From positions 186,001 to 250,000 of the forward strand of contig NZ_JARXZC010000003.1 of assembly GCF_029894335.1 (NCBI RefSeq): 64,000 nt of DNA, written 5' to 3'. How positions within the stretch are numbered: the stretch's first letter is position 1; every line of letters starts with the position of its first letter. The notes under the pieces are model-generated. The model did no database searches and had not been told where the DNA came from. It worked only from the letters and a program-made list of their open reading frames with translations. Source of the stretch: Kitasatospora sp. MAP5-34. Its GTDB lineage: Bacteria; Actinomycetota; Actinomycetes; Streptomycetales; Streptomycetaceae. The position numbers were made by a program, and so were the translations under genes. Below, one piece after another: positions 49,814 through 58,146 of the stretch.

Positions 49814-50116
49814 GTGGACATCACGATTCAGGACGCGACCACGGCCAACCGCTTCGAGGCGTGGATCGGCGGGGAAGTGGCCGGCTTCGCCGAGTACCTG
49901 CGCGGCGAGGAGCTGGTGGTCTACCCGCACACCGCGGTCGAGCCGGCCTTCGAGGGCCGGGGGATCGGTGGCGCGCTGGCGCGAGCCGCGCTGGACGACG
50001 CCCGGGCGCGCGACCTGCCGGTGCTGGTGACCTGTCCGTTCATCAAGGCCTGGATGCTCCGGCATCCCGAGTACACCGAGCTCGCCTACGAAAACCGCAG
50101 CGAGGTCGGCGACTGA
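49814..50116 (+). CDS. Small GNAT-type N-acetyltransferase (YjdJ-like)
   Basis: A 100-residue protein of the short GNAT group, starting GTG 49814 (VDITIQDATTANRFEAWIGG). It shows VAGFAEYLRGEELVVYPHTA, the acetyl-CoA loop FEGRGIGGALARAALDDARA and a C-terminal PVLVTCPFIKAWMLRHPEY typical of this family. A longer frame upstream lacks support. The substrate is unknown; these proteins are often single-domain housekeeping acetyltransferases. Confidence 0.85.
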   Translation: MDITIQDATTANRFEAWIGGEVAGFAEYLRGEELVVYPHTAVEPAFEGRGIGGALARAALDDARARDLPVLVTCPFIKAWMLRHPEYTELAYENRSEVGD

Positions 50117-50200
50117 TCCGGTCGGGGTGAGGGGCGGGGCGGAGGCGACGGTCGGGTGACGGTCTGGACGCGAGGTCGGATGACGAAATCGCGATGACGG

Positions 50201-50224
50201 ATGACAGATATTGAAATCTGTCAT
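50201..50224. promoter_or_regulatory. 24-bp palindromic operator before the aldo/keto reductase gene
   Basis: ATGACAGAT (50201-50209) and ATCTGTCAT (50216-50224) are perfect 9-bp arms around 6 bp, about 75 bp before the reductase start. A TetR-type regulator gene follows the reductase, so autoregulation of the pair through this site is likely. Confidence 0.6.
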
Positions 50225-50299
50225 CCCACATGTCATAGTCGATATGCGTCAGCCCGGCAGCACCCACCCGCACCCGCCCGCCCGCCCAGGAGCAGCACC

Positions 50300-51307
50300 A
50301 TGACCACTCGCCCCGCCCGCACCAAGCTCGGCACCATCGGCCCCACCACGTCCGCCCTCGGCCTAGGCTGCATGGGCATGTCAGACCTCTACGGCCCGGC
50401 CGACGAGACCGAGAGCATCGCCACCCTCCGCGCCGCCCTCGACGCAGGGGTCACCCTGCTCGACACCGGCGACTTCTACGGCATGGGCCACAACGAGCTG
50501 CTGATCCACGACGCACTGCGCGGCCGCGACCGCGCGGACGTCCAGATCAGCGTCAAGTTCGGCGCCCAGCGCGGCCCGGACAGCAGCTGGCTCGGCTACG
50601 ACGCGAGCCCCGCCGCCACCAAGACCGCCCTCGCCTACACCCTGCGCCGCCTGCGCACCGACTACATCGACATCTACCGCCCGGCCCGCCTCGACCCGAA
50701 CGTCCCGATCGAGGAGACCGTCGGCGCCATCGCGGACCTGGTCAAGGCCGGCTACGTCCGCCACATCGGCCTCTCCGAGGTCGGCGCCGACACCCTGCGC
50801 CGCGCCGCCGCCGCCCACCCGATCAGCGACCTGCAGATCGAGTACTCGCTGATCTCCCGCAGCCTGGAGCACGAGGTCCTGCCCACCGCCCGCGAGCTGG
50901 GCATCGGCATCACCGCGTACGGCGTACTCTCGCGCGGCCTGCTCAGCGGCCACTGGACCAACGACCGCGCGATCGGCGCGACGGACTTCCGCGGCTTCAG
51001 CCCGCGCTTCCAGGGCGACAACCTCACCCACAACCTGAACCTCGTGGAGGCGCTGCGGACGATCGCCGAGGCCAAGGGCGTCAGCGTCGCCCAGGTCGCC
51101 ATCGCGTGGGTCGCCTCGCGCGGCGAGGACATCGTGCCGCTGGTCGGCGCGCGCCGCCGGGACCGCCTCGCCGAGGCGCTCGGCGCCCTCGACGTCACCC
51201 TCACCCAGGCCGACCTGGACGCCATCGAAGCCGCCGTCCCCGCAGGCGCGGCCGCCGGCGACAGGTACGCTGCCGCACAGATGGCCCACCTCGACAGCGA
51301 GCACTGA
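50300..51307 (+). CDS. Aldo/keto reductase
   Basis: A 335-residue NADPH-dependent reductase with a TIM barrel (KLGTIGPTTSALGLGCMGMS). The catalytic Asp/Tyr/Lys are visible in LLDTGDFYGMGHNE and VQISVKFGAQ. The usual catalytic-His segment reads DYIDIYRPARLDPNVPIEE, a subgroup that lacks the His of the classical tetrad. ATG 50300 follows AGGAG (50288-50292). It is paired with the TetR gene 54 bp downstream and preceded by a palindrome, pointing to inducible detoxification of an aldehyde or ketone. Confidence 0.93.
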   Translation: MTTRPARTKLGTIGPTTSALGLGCMGMSDLYGPADETESIATLRAALDAGVTLLDTGDFYGMGHNELLIHDALRGRDRADVQISVKFGAQRGPDSSWLGYDASPAATKTALAYTLRRLRTDYIDIYRPARLDPNVPIEETVGAIADLVKAGYVRHIGLSEVGADTLRRAAAAHPISDLQIEYSLISRSLEHEVLPTARELGIGITAYGVLSRGLLSGHWTNDRAIGATDFRGFSPRFQGDNLTHNLNLVEALRTIAEAKGVSVAQVAIAWVASRGEDIVPLVGARRRDRLAEALGALDVTLTQADLDAIEAAVPAGAAAGDRYAAAQMAHLDSEH

Positions 51308-51361
51308 GCCGCTACGAACCCACCCGGCCGGCCCGCCGCTCAGTTAAGGACGTACCTCCCC

Positions 51362-51949
51362 GTGACCACGGACAGCACCCTCACCCCCGAGCAGATCCTG
51401 AGCGCGGCGGAGGACGTCCTGCGGCGGTTCGGCCCGGCCAAAGCCACCGTCGTGGACATCGCCCGCAGCCTCGGCGTCAGCCACGGCAGCGTCTACCGGC
51501 ACTTCCCGAGCAAGGCCGCGCTCCGCGAGGCCGTGACCCAGCGCTGGCTCGACCAGGCGCACCACACGCTCGCCCCGATCACCATGGAGCGCGGCCCCGC
51601 GCCCGAGCGGCTGCACCGCTGGCTGGCGACGCTGTTCGCCGCCAAGCGCCGGAAGGCGCTGGACGACCCCGAGATGTTCGCCACTTACCTGGCGCTGGTG
51701 AACGAGACCAGCAACACCGTGGAGGCGCACCTCGAAACCCTCACCGCCCAGATCGGCACGATCATCCAGGACGGCATCCACCAGGGCGAGTTCCGGCCGA
51801 CCCACGTGGGCACCGCCGCCCGCGCGGTCTTCCAGGCGACGGCGCACTTCCACGACCCGGCGCACTCGGCCGAGTGGTCCTCGCCGCGCGCGGAGAGCGA
51901 CTTCGAGGCCCTCTGGACCCTGCTGCTGACCGGTCTGCGCGCGTCCTGA
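51362..51949 (+). CDS. TetR-family transcriptional regulator
   Basis: A 195-residue regulator beginning GTG 51362. The N-terminal helix-turn-helix is ILSAAEDVLRRFGPAKATVV, then DIARSLGVSHGSVYRHFPSK and AALREAVTQRWLD. The C-terminal ligand domain is less conserved (LVNETSNTVEAHLETLTAQ). It follows the aldo/keto reductase in the same direction and probably represses it through the palindrome at 50201-50224. Confidence 0.93.
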   Translation: MTTDSTLTPEQILSAAEDVLRRFGPAKATVVDIARSLGVSHGSVYRHFPSKAALREAVTQRWLDQAHHTLAPITMERGPAPERLHRWLATLFAAKRRKALDDPEMFATYLALVNETSNTVEAHLETLTAQIGTIIQDGIHQGEFRPTHVGTAARAVFQATAHFHDPAHSAEWSSPRAESDFEALWTLLLTGLRAS

Positions 51950-52031
51950 GCAGGCCCTGACGACAGCAGGCCCCGGCGCCAAGCAGACCCTGACGACAAG
52001 CGATGACAAGCAGGGTCCGGGCTCCGCGGCG

Positions 52032-52298
52032 TCAGCGGCGCGAGTTGCCGAAGAAGATGCGGTAGATGATCAGCAGCACCAGCGCTCCGGCGATCGCCGA
52101 CCCCCAGGTCGCCAGGTCGAAGAAGTGCTTGGCGACCGGCCGGTGCAGGAAGTGCGAGGAGAGCCAGCCCCCGACGAACGAGCCGGCTATGCCGATCAGC
52201 GTGGTGACGACCAGGCCGCCCGGATCCCGTCCGGGCAGCAGGATCTTGGCGATGCCCCCCGCGAGGAGGCCGAGAATGATCCAGCTGACAATGCCCAT
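52032..52298 (-). CDS. GlsB/YeaQ/YmgE-family membrane protein
   Basis: An 88-residue inner-membrane protein of the transglycosylase-associated (GlsB/YeaQ) family: MGIVSWIILGLLAGGIAKIL, a glycine-rich second segment LVVTTLIGIAGSFVGGWLS and a third ALVLLIIYRIFFG. AGGAGCG precedes ATG 52298. Its role is unknown, although many members are stress-induced. It is divergent from the two-component genes at 52485. Confidence 0.93.
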   Translation of the reverse strand: MGIVSWIILGLLAGGIAKILLPGRDPGGLVVTTLIGIAGSFVGGWLSSHFLHRPVAKHFFDLATWGSAIAGALVLLIIYRIFFGNSRR

Positions 52299-52484
52299 AC
52301 CGTCGCTCCTGCCCTCCACCGGGCCGTCCGTCACGGGCAGCCGTACCGGTAGGGACGTCGGCGCGGCCCACCCGGTTGCGCCGGCCTCCGTGTGACGACC
52401 CGGCCGCCCGGAACCCCGCCTGCCGTCGGGTCCGGGAATCGTGAGATGGTCGGGCCGCACCGAGGGGGCAGGAGAGAGGGCACT

Positions 52485-53246
52485 ATGACCGGCAGCACGA
52501 CGACCGGCACTCCGACCGCCACCGGACGAGTCCTGGTGGCGGACGACGACGACGCCATCCGCCGGTCGCTCGAGCGCGGCCTGCGGCTGAGCGGCTTCAC
52601 CGTGCTGCTCGCCGAGGACGGGCCCGGCACGCTGGAGCTGGCCACCCGGGAGGCGCCCGACGTCCTGGTGCTGGACGTGTCAATGCCGGGTCTCACCGGG
52701 ACGGAGGTCTGCCGCAGCCTGCGCGCCAGGGGGGACGAGACTCCGGTGCTGATGCTGTCGGCGCTGGACGAGCTCGCCGACCGGGTCGCCGGGCTGCAGG
52801 CCGGCGCGGACGACTACCTGGTCAAGCCGTTCGCCCTGGAGGAGCTGGTACTCCGCTTGCAGGCGCTGCTCCGCCGCCGCCCGGCCCCCGACCAGACCAA
52901 TACCCGGCAGGCCGACGTGCTGCGGGCCGGACCGCTGGTGATCGACCCGGCGACCCGGCAGGCGCACCAGGACGGCATCGAACTCCACCTCACCCGGCGG
53001 GAGTTCGAGCTGCTCGTGCAACTCGTCCGGAACGCCGGGATCGTCCTCACCCGGGACCAGCTGCTGGACCGCGTCTGGGGCTACGACTTCGAGGTCCGCA
53101 CCGATGCCGTCGACACCTTCATCAGCTACCTCCGCCGCAAGCTGGAGGAGCGCGGGCAGCCGCGTCTGATCCACACCGTGCGCGGCGTCGGCTTCGTGCT
53201 GCGCCTGCCCGAGACGCCACGGTTCCACCCCCGGAGCGGCTCATGA
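52485..53246 (+). CDS. OmpR/MprA-type response regulator
   Basis: A 253-residue DNA-binding response regulator. The receiver domain has the acidic pocket VLVADDDDAIRRS, phospho-acceptor Asp64 in VLVLDVSMPGLTG, and Lys in DYLVKPFALEEL. The winged-helix effector has LTRREFELLVQLVRNAG, LTRDQLLDRVWGYDFEVRTD and VRGVGFVLR. ATG 52485 follows GGAGAGAGGG. Its stop overlaps the kinase start (ATGA). It probably also controls the two small exported proteins downstream. Confidence 0.95.
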   Translation: MTGSTTTGTPTATGRVLVADDDDAIRRSLERGLRLSGFTVLLAEDGPGTLELATREAPDVLVLDVSMPGLTGTEVCRSLRARGDETPVLMLSALDELADRVAGLQAGADDYLVKPFALEELVLRLQALLRRRPAPDQTNTRQADVLRAGPLVIDPATRQAHQDGIELHLTRREFELLVQLVRNAGIVLTRDQLLDRVWGYDFEVRTDAVDTFISYLRRKLEERGQPRLIHTVRGVGFVLRLPETPRFHPRSGS

Positions 53247-54715
53247 AACTCGCGACCCGCATCGCCCTGTCGGTGACCGTGGTGGTGCCGCTGCTGGTAC
53301 TCGCCGCCGGGCTGCTGCTGCTCGGGCTGGTCAACCGCGATCTGCACAACCAGCAGGACACCCGGCTGCAGGACCAGGCCTCGGCGACCCTCCCGGACGT
53401 GCGGACGCTGCTGGCGGCCACCCGCAACGACCGGCTGAAGGTCGAGCAGAACCAGCACCGCCTGATCGTCGGCGAGTTGCTCGACGCGGGCATCCGGGTC
53501 CAGGCGGCGGACGGCACGATCGTCCTGGAGGGCGGCCCCCAGCCCGCCGACACCGCGCAATTGCCGAAGGCGACGCCGGGCGGGCCCGTCACCCTGCGGG
53601 CCAAGGGCCGCGCCTGGCGGGTGCTGACCGTCCCGGTGAACGGGCCCGCGCCGGGCGCGCTCTGGCTGTTCGCCCCCGCCTCCGCCACCGAGCCGCAGAT
53701 CGCCGCCGTGCGCGGCCGGGTGGTGCTGGTCGCGCTGCTGGCGGCGCCGGTGGCCGGCCTGCTCGGGTACGCGCTCGCGGGGCGGGCCACCGCCTCGGTC
53801 CGCCGACTGAGCCGCCGGGCGGCCGAACTCGACCCGGGAGCGGGTGCGGCCGCCTTCCCCACCGCGCCGGTGCACATCACCGAGGTGGACGAACTCTCCT
53901 CCGCCATCGGCCAGTTGCTGGCCCGGTACGACCAACAGGCGCACCGGACGGCACAGGCGCTGGACACCGCGAGGTCGTTCTCCTCCGCCGCCTCGCACGA
54001 GCTGCGTACGCCGCTGATGAGCATGCGCACCGACCTGGACGTCCTCGCCGCCCACCCCGACCTCCCGGCCGAGGAACGGGCCGAGGTGGTTGGGGACTTG
54101 CAGCGCGACCACGCCCGCTTGCTGGAACTGCTCACCGCGCTGCGGATGTTGGCCCAGGGCGACCTGGTGGAGGTCTCCGCGTTCGGTCCGCTCGACCTGT
54201 CCGAGCTGGTGGACACCGTCGTCGGCGAGACCCTACGCCGCCACCCCGAGGTGCAGTTGAGTGCCGAACTGCCTTCGGAGCTGCGGGTCTTCGGTTGGGA
54301 CGCCGGGCTGCGGATCCTGCTCGCCAACCTGCTCGGCAACGCCGTGGTGCACGGCCATCTGCCGGACCGACCTGCCCGGATCACCGTACGGCTGCGCGCC
54401 GAGAATGGGGTGCAGCCGTCCGGTGATCCGGGCGGGCAGGCGGTGCTGACCGTGGACGACGCGGGCCCCGGCATCCCACCCGGCGAGCGGGAGGCGGTCT
54501 TCCGCCGGTTCCACCACCGACCCGGCAGCCCCGGGTCCGGGCTCGGGCTGACGCTGGTCGCCCAGCAGGCGGCGCTGCACCGGGGCACGGTCACCGTCGG
54601 CACGCCGCCGACCGGCACCGGCACGCGGTTCGAACTGCGGCTGCCACTACTGGCCGTGGACGCCCCGACCCTCGAACTGCCCACCCGCCGCGACTGGATC
54701 TCCCGGGGCAACTGA
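53243..54715 (+). CDS. Sensor histidine kinase (MprB/HAMP-type)
   Basis: A 490-residue membrane kinase. The first membrane segment (IALSVTVVVPLLVLAAGLLL) is near the start and the second at about 155-178, enclosing a sensor of about 125 residues. A HAMP linker (RRLSRRAAELDPGAG) leads to the phospho-acceptor His252 in SSAASHELRTPLMSM. The ATPase has N, G1 and G2 boxes (LLANLLGNAVVHG, VDDAGPGIP, GSGLGLTLV). It is translationally coupled to the response regulator. The signal is unknown. Confidence 0.95.
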   Translation: MKLATRIALSVTVVVPLLVLAAGLLLLGLVNRDLHNQQDTRLQDQASATLPDVRTLLAATRNDRLKVEQNQHRLIVGELLDAGIRVQAADGTIVLEGGPQPADTAQLPKATPGGPVTLRAKGRAWRVLTVPVNGPAPGALWLFAPASATEPQIAAVRGRVVLVALLAAPVAGLLGYALAGRATASVRRLSRRAAELDPGAGAAAFPTAPVHITEVDELSSAIGQLLARYDQQAHRTAQALDTARSFSSAASHELRTPLMSMRTDLDVLAAHPDLPAEERAEVVGDLQRDHARLLELLTALRMLAQGDLVEVSAFGPLDLSELVDTVVGETLRRHPEVQLSAELPSELRVFGWDAGLRILLANLLGNAVVHGHLPDRPARITVRLRAENGVQPSGDPGGQAVLTVDDAGPGIPPGEREAVFRRFHHRPGSPGSGLGLTLVAQQAALHRGTVTVGTPPTGTGTRFELRLPLLAVDAPTLELPTRRDWISRGN

Positions 54716-54851
54716 CGGATCCCGCCGACGCGCGTCCGCGCGAGCCGGCTCGGTGGGAAACCCACAAGGAATCCACAAGAACCCTCACTACCGTCGTGCT
54801 CGGCCGGTCCGCCAGTGGACCGTCCCACCCGGCATCGAAGGGGATTCACCC

Positions 54852-55244
54852 ATGCTCGCGAACCGTAAGTCCGCCGCCGTGCTCGGCGCCCTCGCCCTGG
54901 CCGGCGCCCTGTTCGCCGCCGCCCCCGCGCAGGCCGCGACGACGACCGCCAAGGCCGCCCCGAAGGGCGACGGCGCCAAGGTCATCTGCAACCGCCTGCC
55001 GAAGACCGAGGCCCGGGTCGACGCCGCGATCACCCGGCTGAACGGCGCCGTGACCGTGCCCGGCTCGATCGCCCGGCTGGAGCAGCGCGTCGCCGACGCC
55101 AAGACCGCCGGCCACACCGAGATCTACAACTACCTCAACGACCGGCTGACCTTCCGCAAGAGCCTGCTGCCCACCCTGGAGACCCGGCAGGCCGACCTGA
55201 AGGCCGTCAACACCTGGTGCACCGCCCAGGACAACGCCAAGTGA
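54852..55244 (+). CDS. Small secreted helical protein
   Basis: A 130-residue exported protein: ATG 54852 after GAAGGGGA, a signal peptide ending AAPAQAATT, then a mature helical region with two Cys (KVICNRLPKTEARVDAAITR and NTWCTAQDNAK), likely forming a disulfide. It resembles actinobacterial small secreted proteins of unknown role that often accompany two-component systems. It lies 136 bp after the kinase gene, and its stop overlaps the following lipoprotein start. Confidence 0.82.
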   Translation: MLANRKSAAVLGALALAGALFAAAPAQAATTTAKAAPKGDGAKVICNRLPKTEARVDAAITRLNGAVTVPGSIARLEQRVADAKTAGHTEIYNYLNDRLTFRKSLLPTLETRQADLKAVNTWCTAQDNAK

Positions 55245-55465
55245 CCGTGACGCGCCGCATCGCCACGGGGTTCGCGGCCCTGGCCGGGGCCGCACTGCTG
55301 CTCACCGGCTGCGGGCACGGCTCCACGGCGACCGCCGGCCCACCGAGCAGTAGCAGCAGTTCCGGCAGCACCGACGACGCGAAGCTCAAGGACATGCAGC
55401 AGAAGGTGGACTCCGCCGAGAGCGCCGCCGCCCAGGCCGACTCGGACGCCACCCGGAACAACTGA
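55241..55465 (+). CDS. Small lipoprotein, 74 aa
   Basis: A 74-residue lipoprotein. GTG 55241 overlaps the preceding stop (GTGA). The signal peptide ends in the lipobox LLLTGCGHG; the mature part is Ser/Gly-rich and then a short acidic helix (AKLKDMQQKVDSAESAAAQA). Function unknown. Tight coupling with the secreted protein upstream suggests they work together. A terminator follows immediately. Confidence 0.82.
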   Translation: MTVTRRIATGFAALAGAALLLTGCGHGSTATAGPPSSSSSSGSTDDAKLKDMQQKVDSAESAAAQADSDATRNN

Positions 55466-55483
55466 TCAACAAACGGAAACACC

Positions 55484-55520
55484 GTACGGCCTGCCCCGTC
55501 TCCCCCGGGGCAGGCCGTAC
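55484..55520 (+). terminator. Intrinsic-type terminator after the small lipoprotein gene
   Basis: GTACGGCCTGCCCC (55484-55497) pairs perfectly with GGGGCAGGCCGTAC (55507-55520) across 9 nt, 18 bp after the lipoprotein stop. It ends the transcript that may begin at the response regulator. Confidence 0.8.
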
Positions 55521-55632
55521 TCGTCCGTGGGGAGCGCCCAGCGAGCCCCAGCCGCACCACGAGGGTGACACCGCTCCTCTCGCCTGCTGGACCGCGCTTG
55601 ACGCGCCGCCATCCCTCCGTCACGATCAGCGC

Positions 55633-55710
55633 ATGAACACCGGCACCACTCTGGTCTGCCGCCTGCACGTCGATCTGCGACGCCAGGCGAGCGACATGTG
55701 TGCCTGCTGA
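55633..55710 (+). CDS. Cys-containing leader peptide (attenuator) of the cysteine dioxygenase operon
   Basis: A 25-codon reading frame, MNTGTTLVCRLHVDLRRQAS, ending DMCAC and a TGA at 55710. It has the RLHVDLxRxAS core and C-terminal Cys codons of the short leader peptides that actinobacteria place before sulfur-metabolism genes. The downstream genes act on cysteine and sulfane sulfur, so ribosome stalling at the Cys codons would sense charged tRNA-Cys. A hairpin starts immediately after the stop. Confidence 0.7.
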   Translation: MNTGTTLVCRLHVDLRRQASDMCAC

Positions 55711-55751
55711 CGGATCACTCCGCCCTGTGACCTCTTCCAGGGTCTGATCCG
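55711..55751 (+). promoter_or_regulatory. Two-part hairpin directly after the leader peptide
   Basis: CGGATCA (55711-55717) pairs with TGATCCG (55745-55751), enclosing a CCCTG/CAGGG stem (55723-55727 with 55738-55742). It starts on the base after the leader stop, as expected for an attenuator controlled by ribosome position. Confidence 0.55.
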
Positions 55752-55836
55752 CACTCCCCCGAGCTCTCTCCTCCCTGCCGCCGTGCGCGCCCCGACCGCG
55801 CCCGGCCGCCCCCTTCGGCCTCCCCGAGGACTCCCC

Positions 55837-56358
55837 ATGAGCCTGGACCTGGCACCTGCCCACACCCGGACGAACCCCGGCACCCGCTCACGGACCGGGC
55901 CCATCGCGCTCTCACCCAACGCGCTGCGCAAGATCGTCCAGGACGTCGCCGACCAGCCCGACGAGTGGCTGCCCCGGGTCCGGCTCGCGTCCGGCGAACG
56001 CTGGTACGAGCGGCTCAGGCTCGCCGACGACCACGAGGTGTGGCTGATCAGCTGGCTGCCCGGGCAGTCCACCGGGTTCCACGACCACGGCGGGTCGCGC
56101 GGCGCGTTCCTGGTGGCGCTGGGAGAACTGGAGGAGCTCTCGCTCGCCGGCCCCGCGCAGGGGCTGCTGATGCGCCGGGTCGGCTCCGGCACGGCGCGCG
56201 CCTTCGGGCCGGACTACCTGCACGACGTGCGCAACACGACCGCCGGAGCGGCGGTCACCATCCACGCGTACTCGCCGCCGTTGAGCGAGATGTCACGCTA
56301 CGAACTGCGGGCCGGCGGCCTGGTCCGCACCGCGACGGAAGGACCGGAACAGTGGTGA
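55837..56358 (+). CDS. Cysteine dioxygenase
   Basis: A 173-residue cupin that oxidises L-cysteine (or a similar thiol) to a sulfinate. Iron ligands: His82 and His84 in GFHDHGGSRGAFL and His129 in DYLHDVRN. SWLPGQSTGFHDHG is the typical bacterial CDO signature. CGAGGA precedes ATG 55837; a frame open further upstream is not supported. It is the first structural gene after the Cys leader peptide and overlaps the rhodanese gene. Confidence 0.93.
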   Translation: MSLDLAPAHTRTNPGTRSRTGPIALSPNALRKIVQDVADQPDEWLPRVRLASGERWYERLRLADDHEVWLISWLPGQSTGFHDHGGSRGAFLVALGELEELSLAGPAQGLLMRRVGSGTARAFGPDYLHDVRNTTAGAAVTIHAYSPPLSEMSRYELRAGGLVRTATEGPEQW

Positions 56359-56738
56359 CCACGATCGACGAGCTGGTGGCGCGAGCGCGGGACGGGGTGC
56401 ACCGGCCGGGCCCGGCGCAGGCGTACCGGGAGGCTGCGGCGGGCGCGCTGCTGGTCGACATCCGGCCGGTGGCGCAGCGGGCGCGCGAGGGTTCGATCCC
56501 GGGTGCGCTGGTCATCGAGCGCAACGTGCTGGAGTGGCGGCTCGATCCGACCGGGAGTCACCGGATCCCCGAGGCGACCGGCCACGAGCTGCGGGTGATC
56601 GTGGTCTGCTCGGAGGGTTACGCGTCGAGTCTCGCCGCCGCGAGCCTGCGCGAACTGGGCCTGGACCGGGCCACCGACCTGGACGGCGGGTTCGTCGCCT
56701 GGGCCGCGGCCGGGCTGCCGACCCTTACGGAGGGCTGA
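56352..56738 (+). CDS. Rhodanese-like sulfurtransferase
   Basis: A 128-residue single-domain rhodanese starting GTG 56352, 8 bp after GGAAGGA and overlapping the dioxygenase end by 7 bp. LLVDIRPVAQRAREGSIPGA is the CH2A-like region; VVCSEGYASSLAAASL is the active-site loop with its Cys; LDGGFVAWAAAGLPT ends the domain. It is probably involved in handling sulfane sulfur or sulfite from cysteine oxidation. It is an operon partner of the dioxygenase. Confidence 0.9.
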   Translation: MVTTIDELVARARDGVHRPGPAQAYREAAAGALLVDIRPVAQRAREGSIPGALVIERNVLEWRLDPTGSHRIPEATGHELRVIVVCSEGYASSLAAASLRELGLDRATDLDGGFVAWAAAGLPTLTEG

Positions 56739-56835
56739 CGACCGACCCGTCAGGCCCTCGAACACCGTCAACCTCTGACAGAGTCAGACTTGCTTACTGT
56801 CAGACTGCAAGCCACGACCGGCACCGGGCGCCAAA

Positions 56836-57073
56836 GAGCGACCGGCAAATGGTGGGCGGATGAAGGAGCGCCCGCCGCGCCAGCGGCAGGTGTCTGGGTC
56901 GGGCCGAGTCTGGGCGGTGCCGACGATGGGGGCACCTCCCGGCCGAAGGCTGGGGGAGAGTCCATGCGGAGCATCGGCGACTGAGGAGAAGCCGTCCGTG
57001 GGGGTCCCCCCGGCCGAAGGCTGGGGGAGAGAGTCCGGGCGTCGCGACGCCGCCCACCATTTGCCGGTCGCTC
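56836..57073. mobile_element. MITE-like element with perfect 24-bp terminal inverted repeats
   Basis: GAGCGACCGGCAAATGGTGG plus GCGG (56836-56859) is repeated exactly in inverse at 57050-57073. Both outer edges abut AAA (56833-56835 and 57074-57076), a possible 3-bp target duplication. The 238-bp interior has no gene but carries two copies of a Streptomyces-type palindrome (CCGGCCGAAGGCTGGGGGAG). It ends 17 bp before the osmoprotectant ATPase start, so it must contribute to, or interrupt, that promoter region. Confidence 0.65.
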
Positions 57074-57090
57074 AAAGCTAGGATCGTTCA

Positions 57091-58146
57091 GTGATCAGAT
57101 TCGACGGTGCCGCCAAGCGCCACCCAGACGGCACGGTCGCCGTGGCGGGACTCGACCTGGAAGTACCGGCCGGCCGAATAACGGTGCTGGTCGGTCCGTC
57201 AGGATGCGGGAAGACCACCATTCTGCGGATGGTCAACCGGATGGTCGAGCCGACCTCGGGCCGGGTCCTGCTGGACGACACCGATGTCACCCGGTTGCCG
57301 GCCGCCAAGCTCCGCCGGGGTATCGGCTACGTGATCCAGCAGGCCGGGCTCTTCCCGCACCGGCGGGTGATCGACAACATCGCCACCGTGCCCTACCTGC
57401 TCGGCTGGGAGCGGAAGAAGGCCCGGGCCCGCGCCGCCGAACTGCTCGAACTCGTCGGTCTGGCACCGGAGACCGCGAAGCGGTACCCCTTCCAGCTGTC
57501 CGGCGGGCAGCAGCAGCGGGTCGGCGTGGCCCGCGCGCTCGCCGCCGATCCGCCGGTGCTGCTGATGGACGAGCCGTTCAGCGCGGTCGACCCAGTCGTC
57601 CGGGCCGGGTTGCAGGAAGAACTGCTGCGACTCCAGGGTGAGTTGAACAAGACCGTGCTGTTCGTCACGCACGACATCGAGGAGGCCGTCCGGCTCGGCG
57701 ACCAGGTCGTCGTGCTGCGCGAACACGGCCTGATCGCCCAACTGGCCGATCCGCACACGCTGCTGACGGCTCCGGCCGACGAGAGCGTGGCCGCCTTCCT
57801 CGGCCGGGACCGGGGGCTGCGCGGCCTCGGCCTGCGCTCCGCCGCCGGAGTGGCCGTGCGGCCACTCACCGACACTTCGCAGTACGGCAGTTGGGACCTG
57901 ACCCGGGAAGCCGAGGGCCGCCCGGCCAACTGGCTTGCCCCGGACGGCTCCACGCACCCCGCTCCCGCGTTCCACCCCGGCACCGACACCCTGCGCACCG
58001 CGCTCGACGCCGCCGTACTCTCCGTCGCCGGCCTCGCGGTCGCCGTCGGCCCGGACGGCCGGGCGGTCGGTACCGCCGACCGGGCGGCCGTACTGGCGGC
58101 CCTCGCCGACGATCGGGACCGGCCGGTGAGCACCCATGGACGGTGA
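57091..58146 (+). CDS. Osmoprotectant (glycine betaine/choline-type) ABC transporter ATPase
   Basis: A 351-residue ATPase of the OpuCA/ProV type. Motifs: Walker A GPSGCGKTT, Q-loop YVIQQAGLFPH, signature LSGGQQQRVGVARAL, Walker B VLLMDEPFSAVD, switch LFVTHDIEEAV. The C-terminal 110 residues are a weak CBS-like part (AAVLSVAGLAVAVGPDGRAV). GTG 57091 has only a poor ribosome site, and the right end of the MITE-like element lies just upstream. It is the first gene of a four-gene importer operon and overlaps the first permease by 11 bp. Confidence 0.92.
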   Translation: MIRFDGAAKRHPDGTVAVAGLDLEVPAGRITVLVGPSGCGKTTILRMVNRMVEPTSGRVLLDDTDVTRLPAAKLRRGIGYVIQQAGLFPHRRVIDNIATVPYLLGWERKKARARAAELLELVGLAPETAKRYPFQLSGGQQQRVGVARALAADPPVLLMDEPFSAVDPVVRAGLQEELLRLQGELNKTVLFVTHDIEEAVRLGDQVVVLREHGLIAQLADPHTLLTAPADESVAAFLGRDRGLRGLGLRSAAGVAVRPLTDTSQYGSWDLTREAEGRPANWLAPDGSTHPAPAFHPGTDTLRTALDAAVLSVAGLAVAVGPDGRAVGTADRAAVLAALADDRDRPVSTHGR

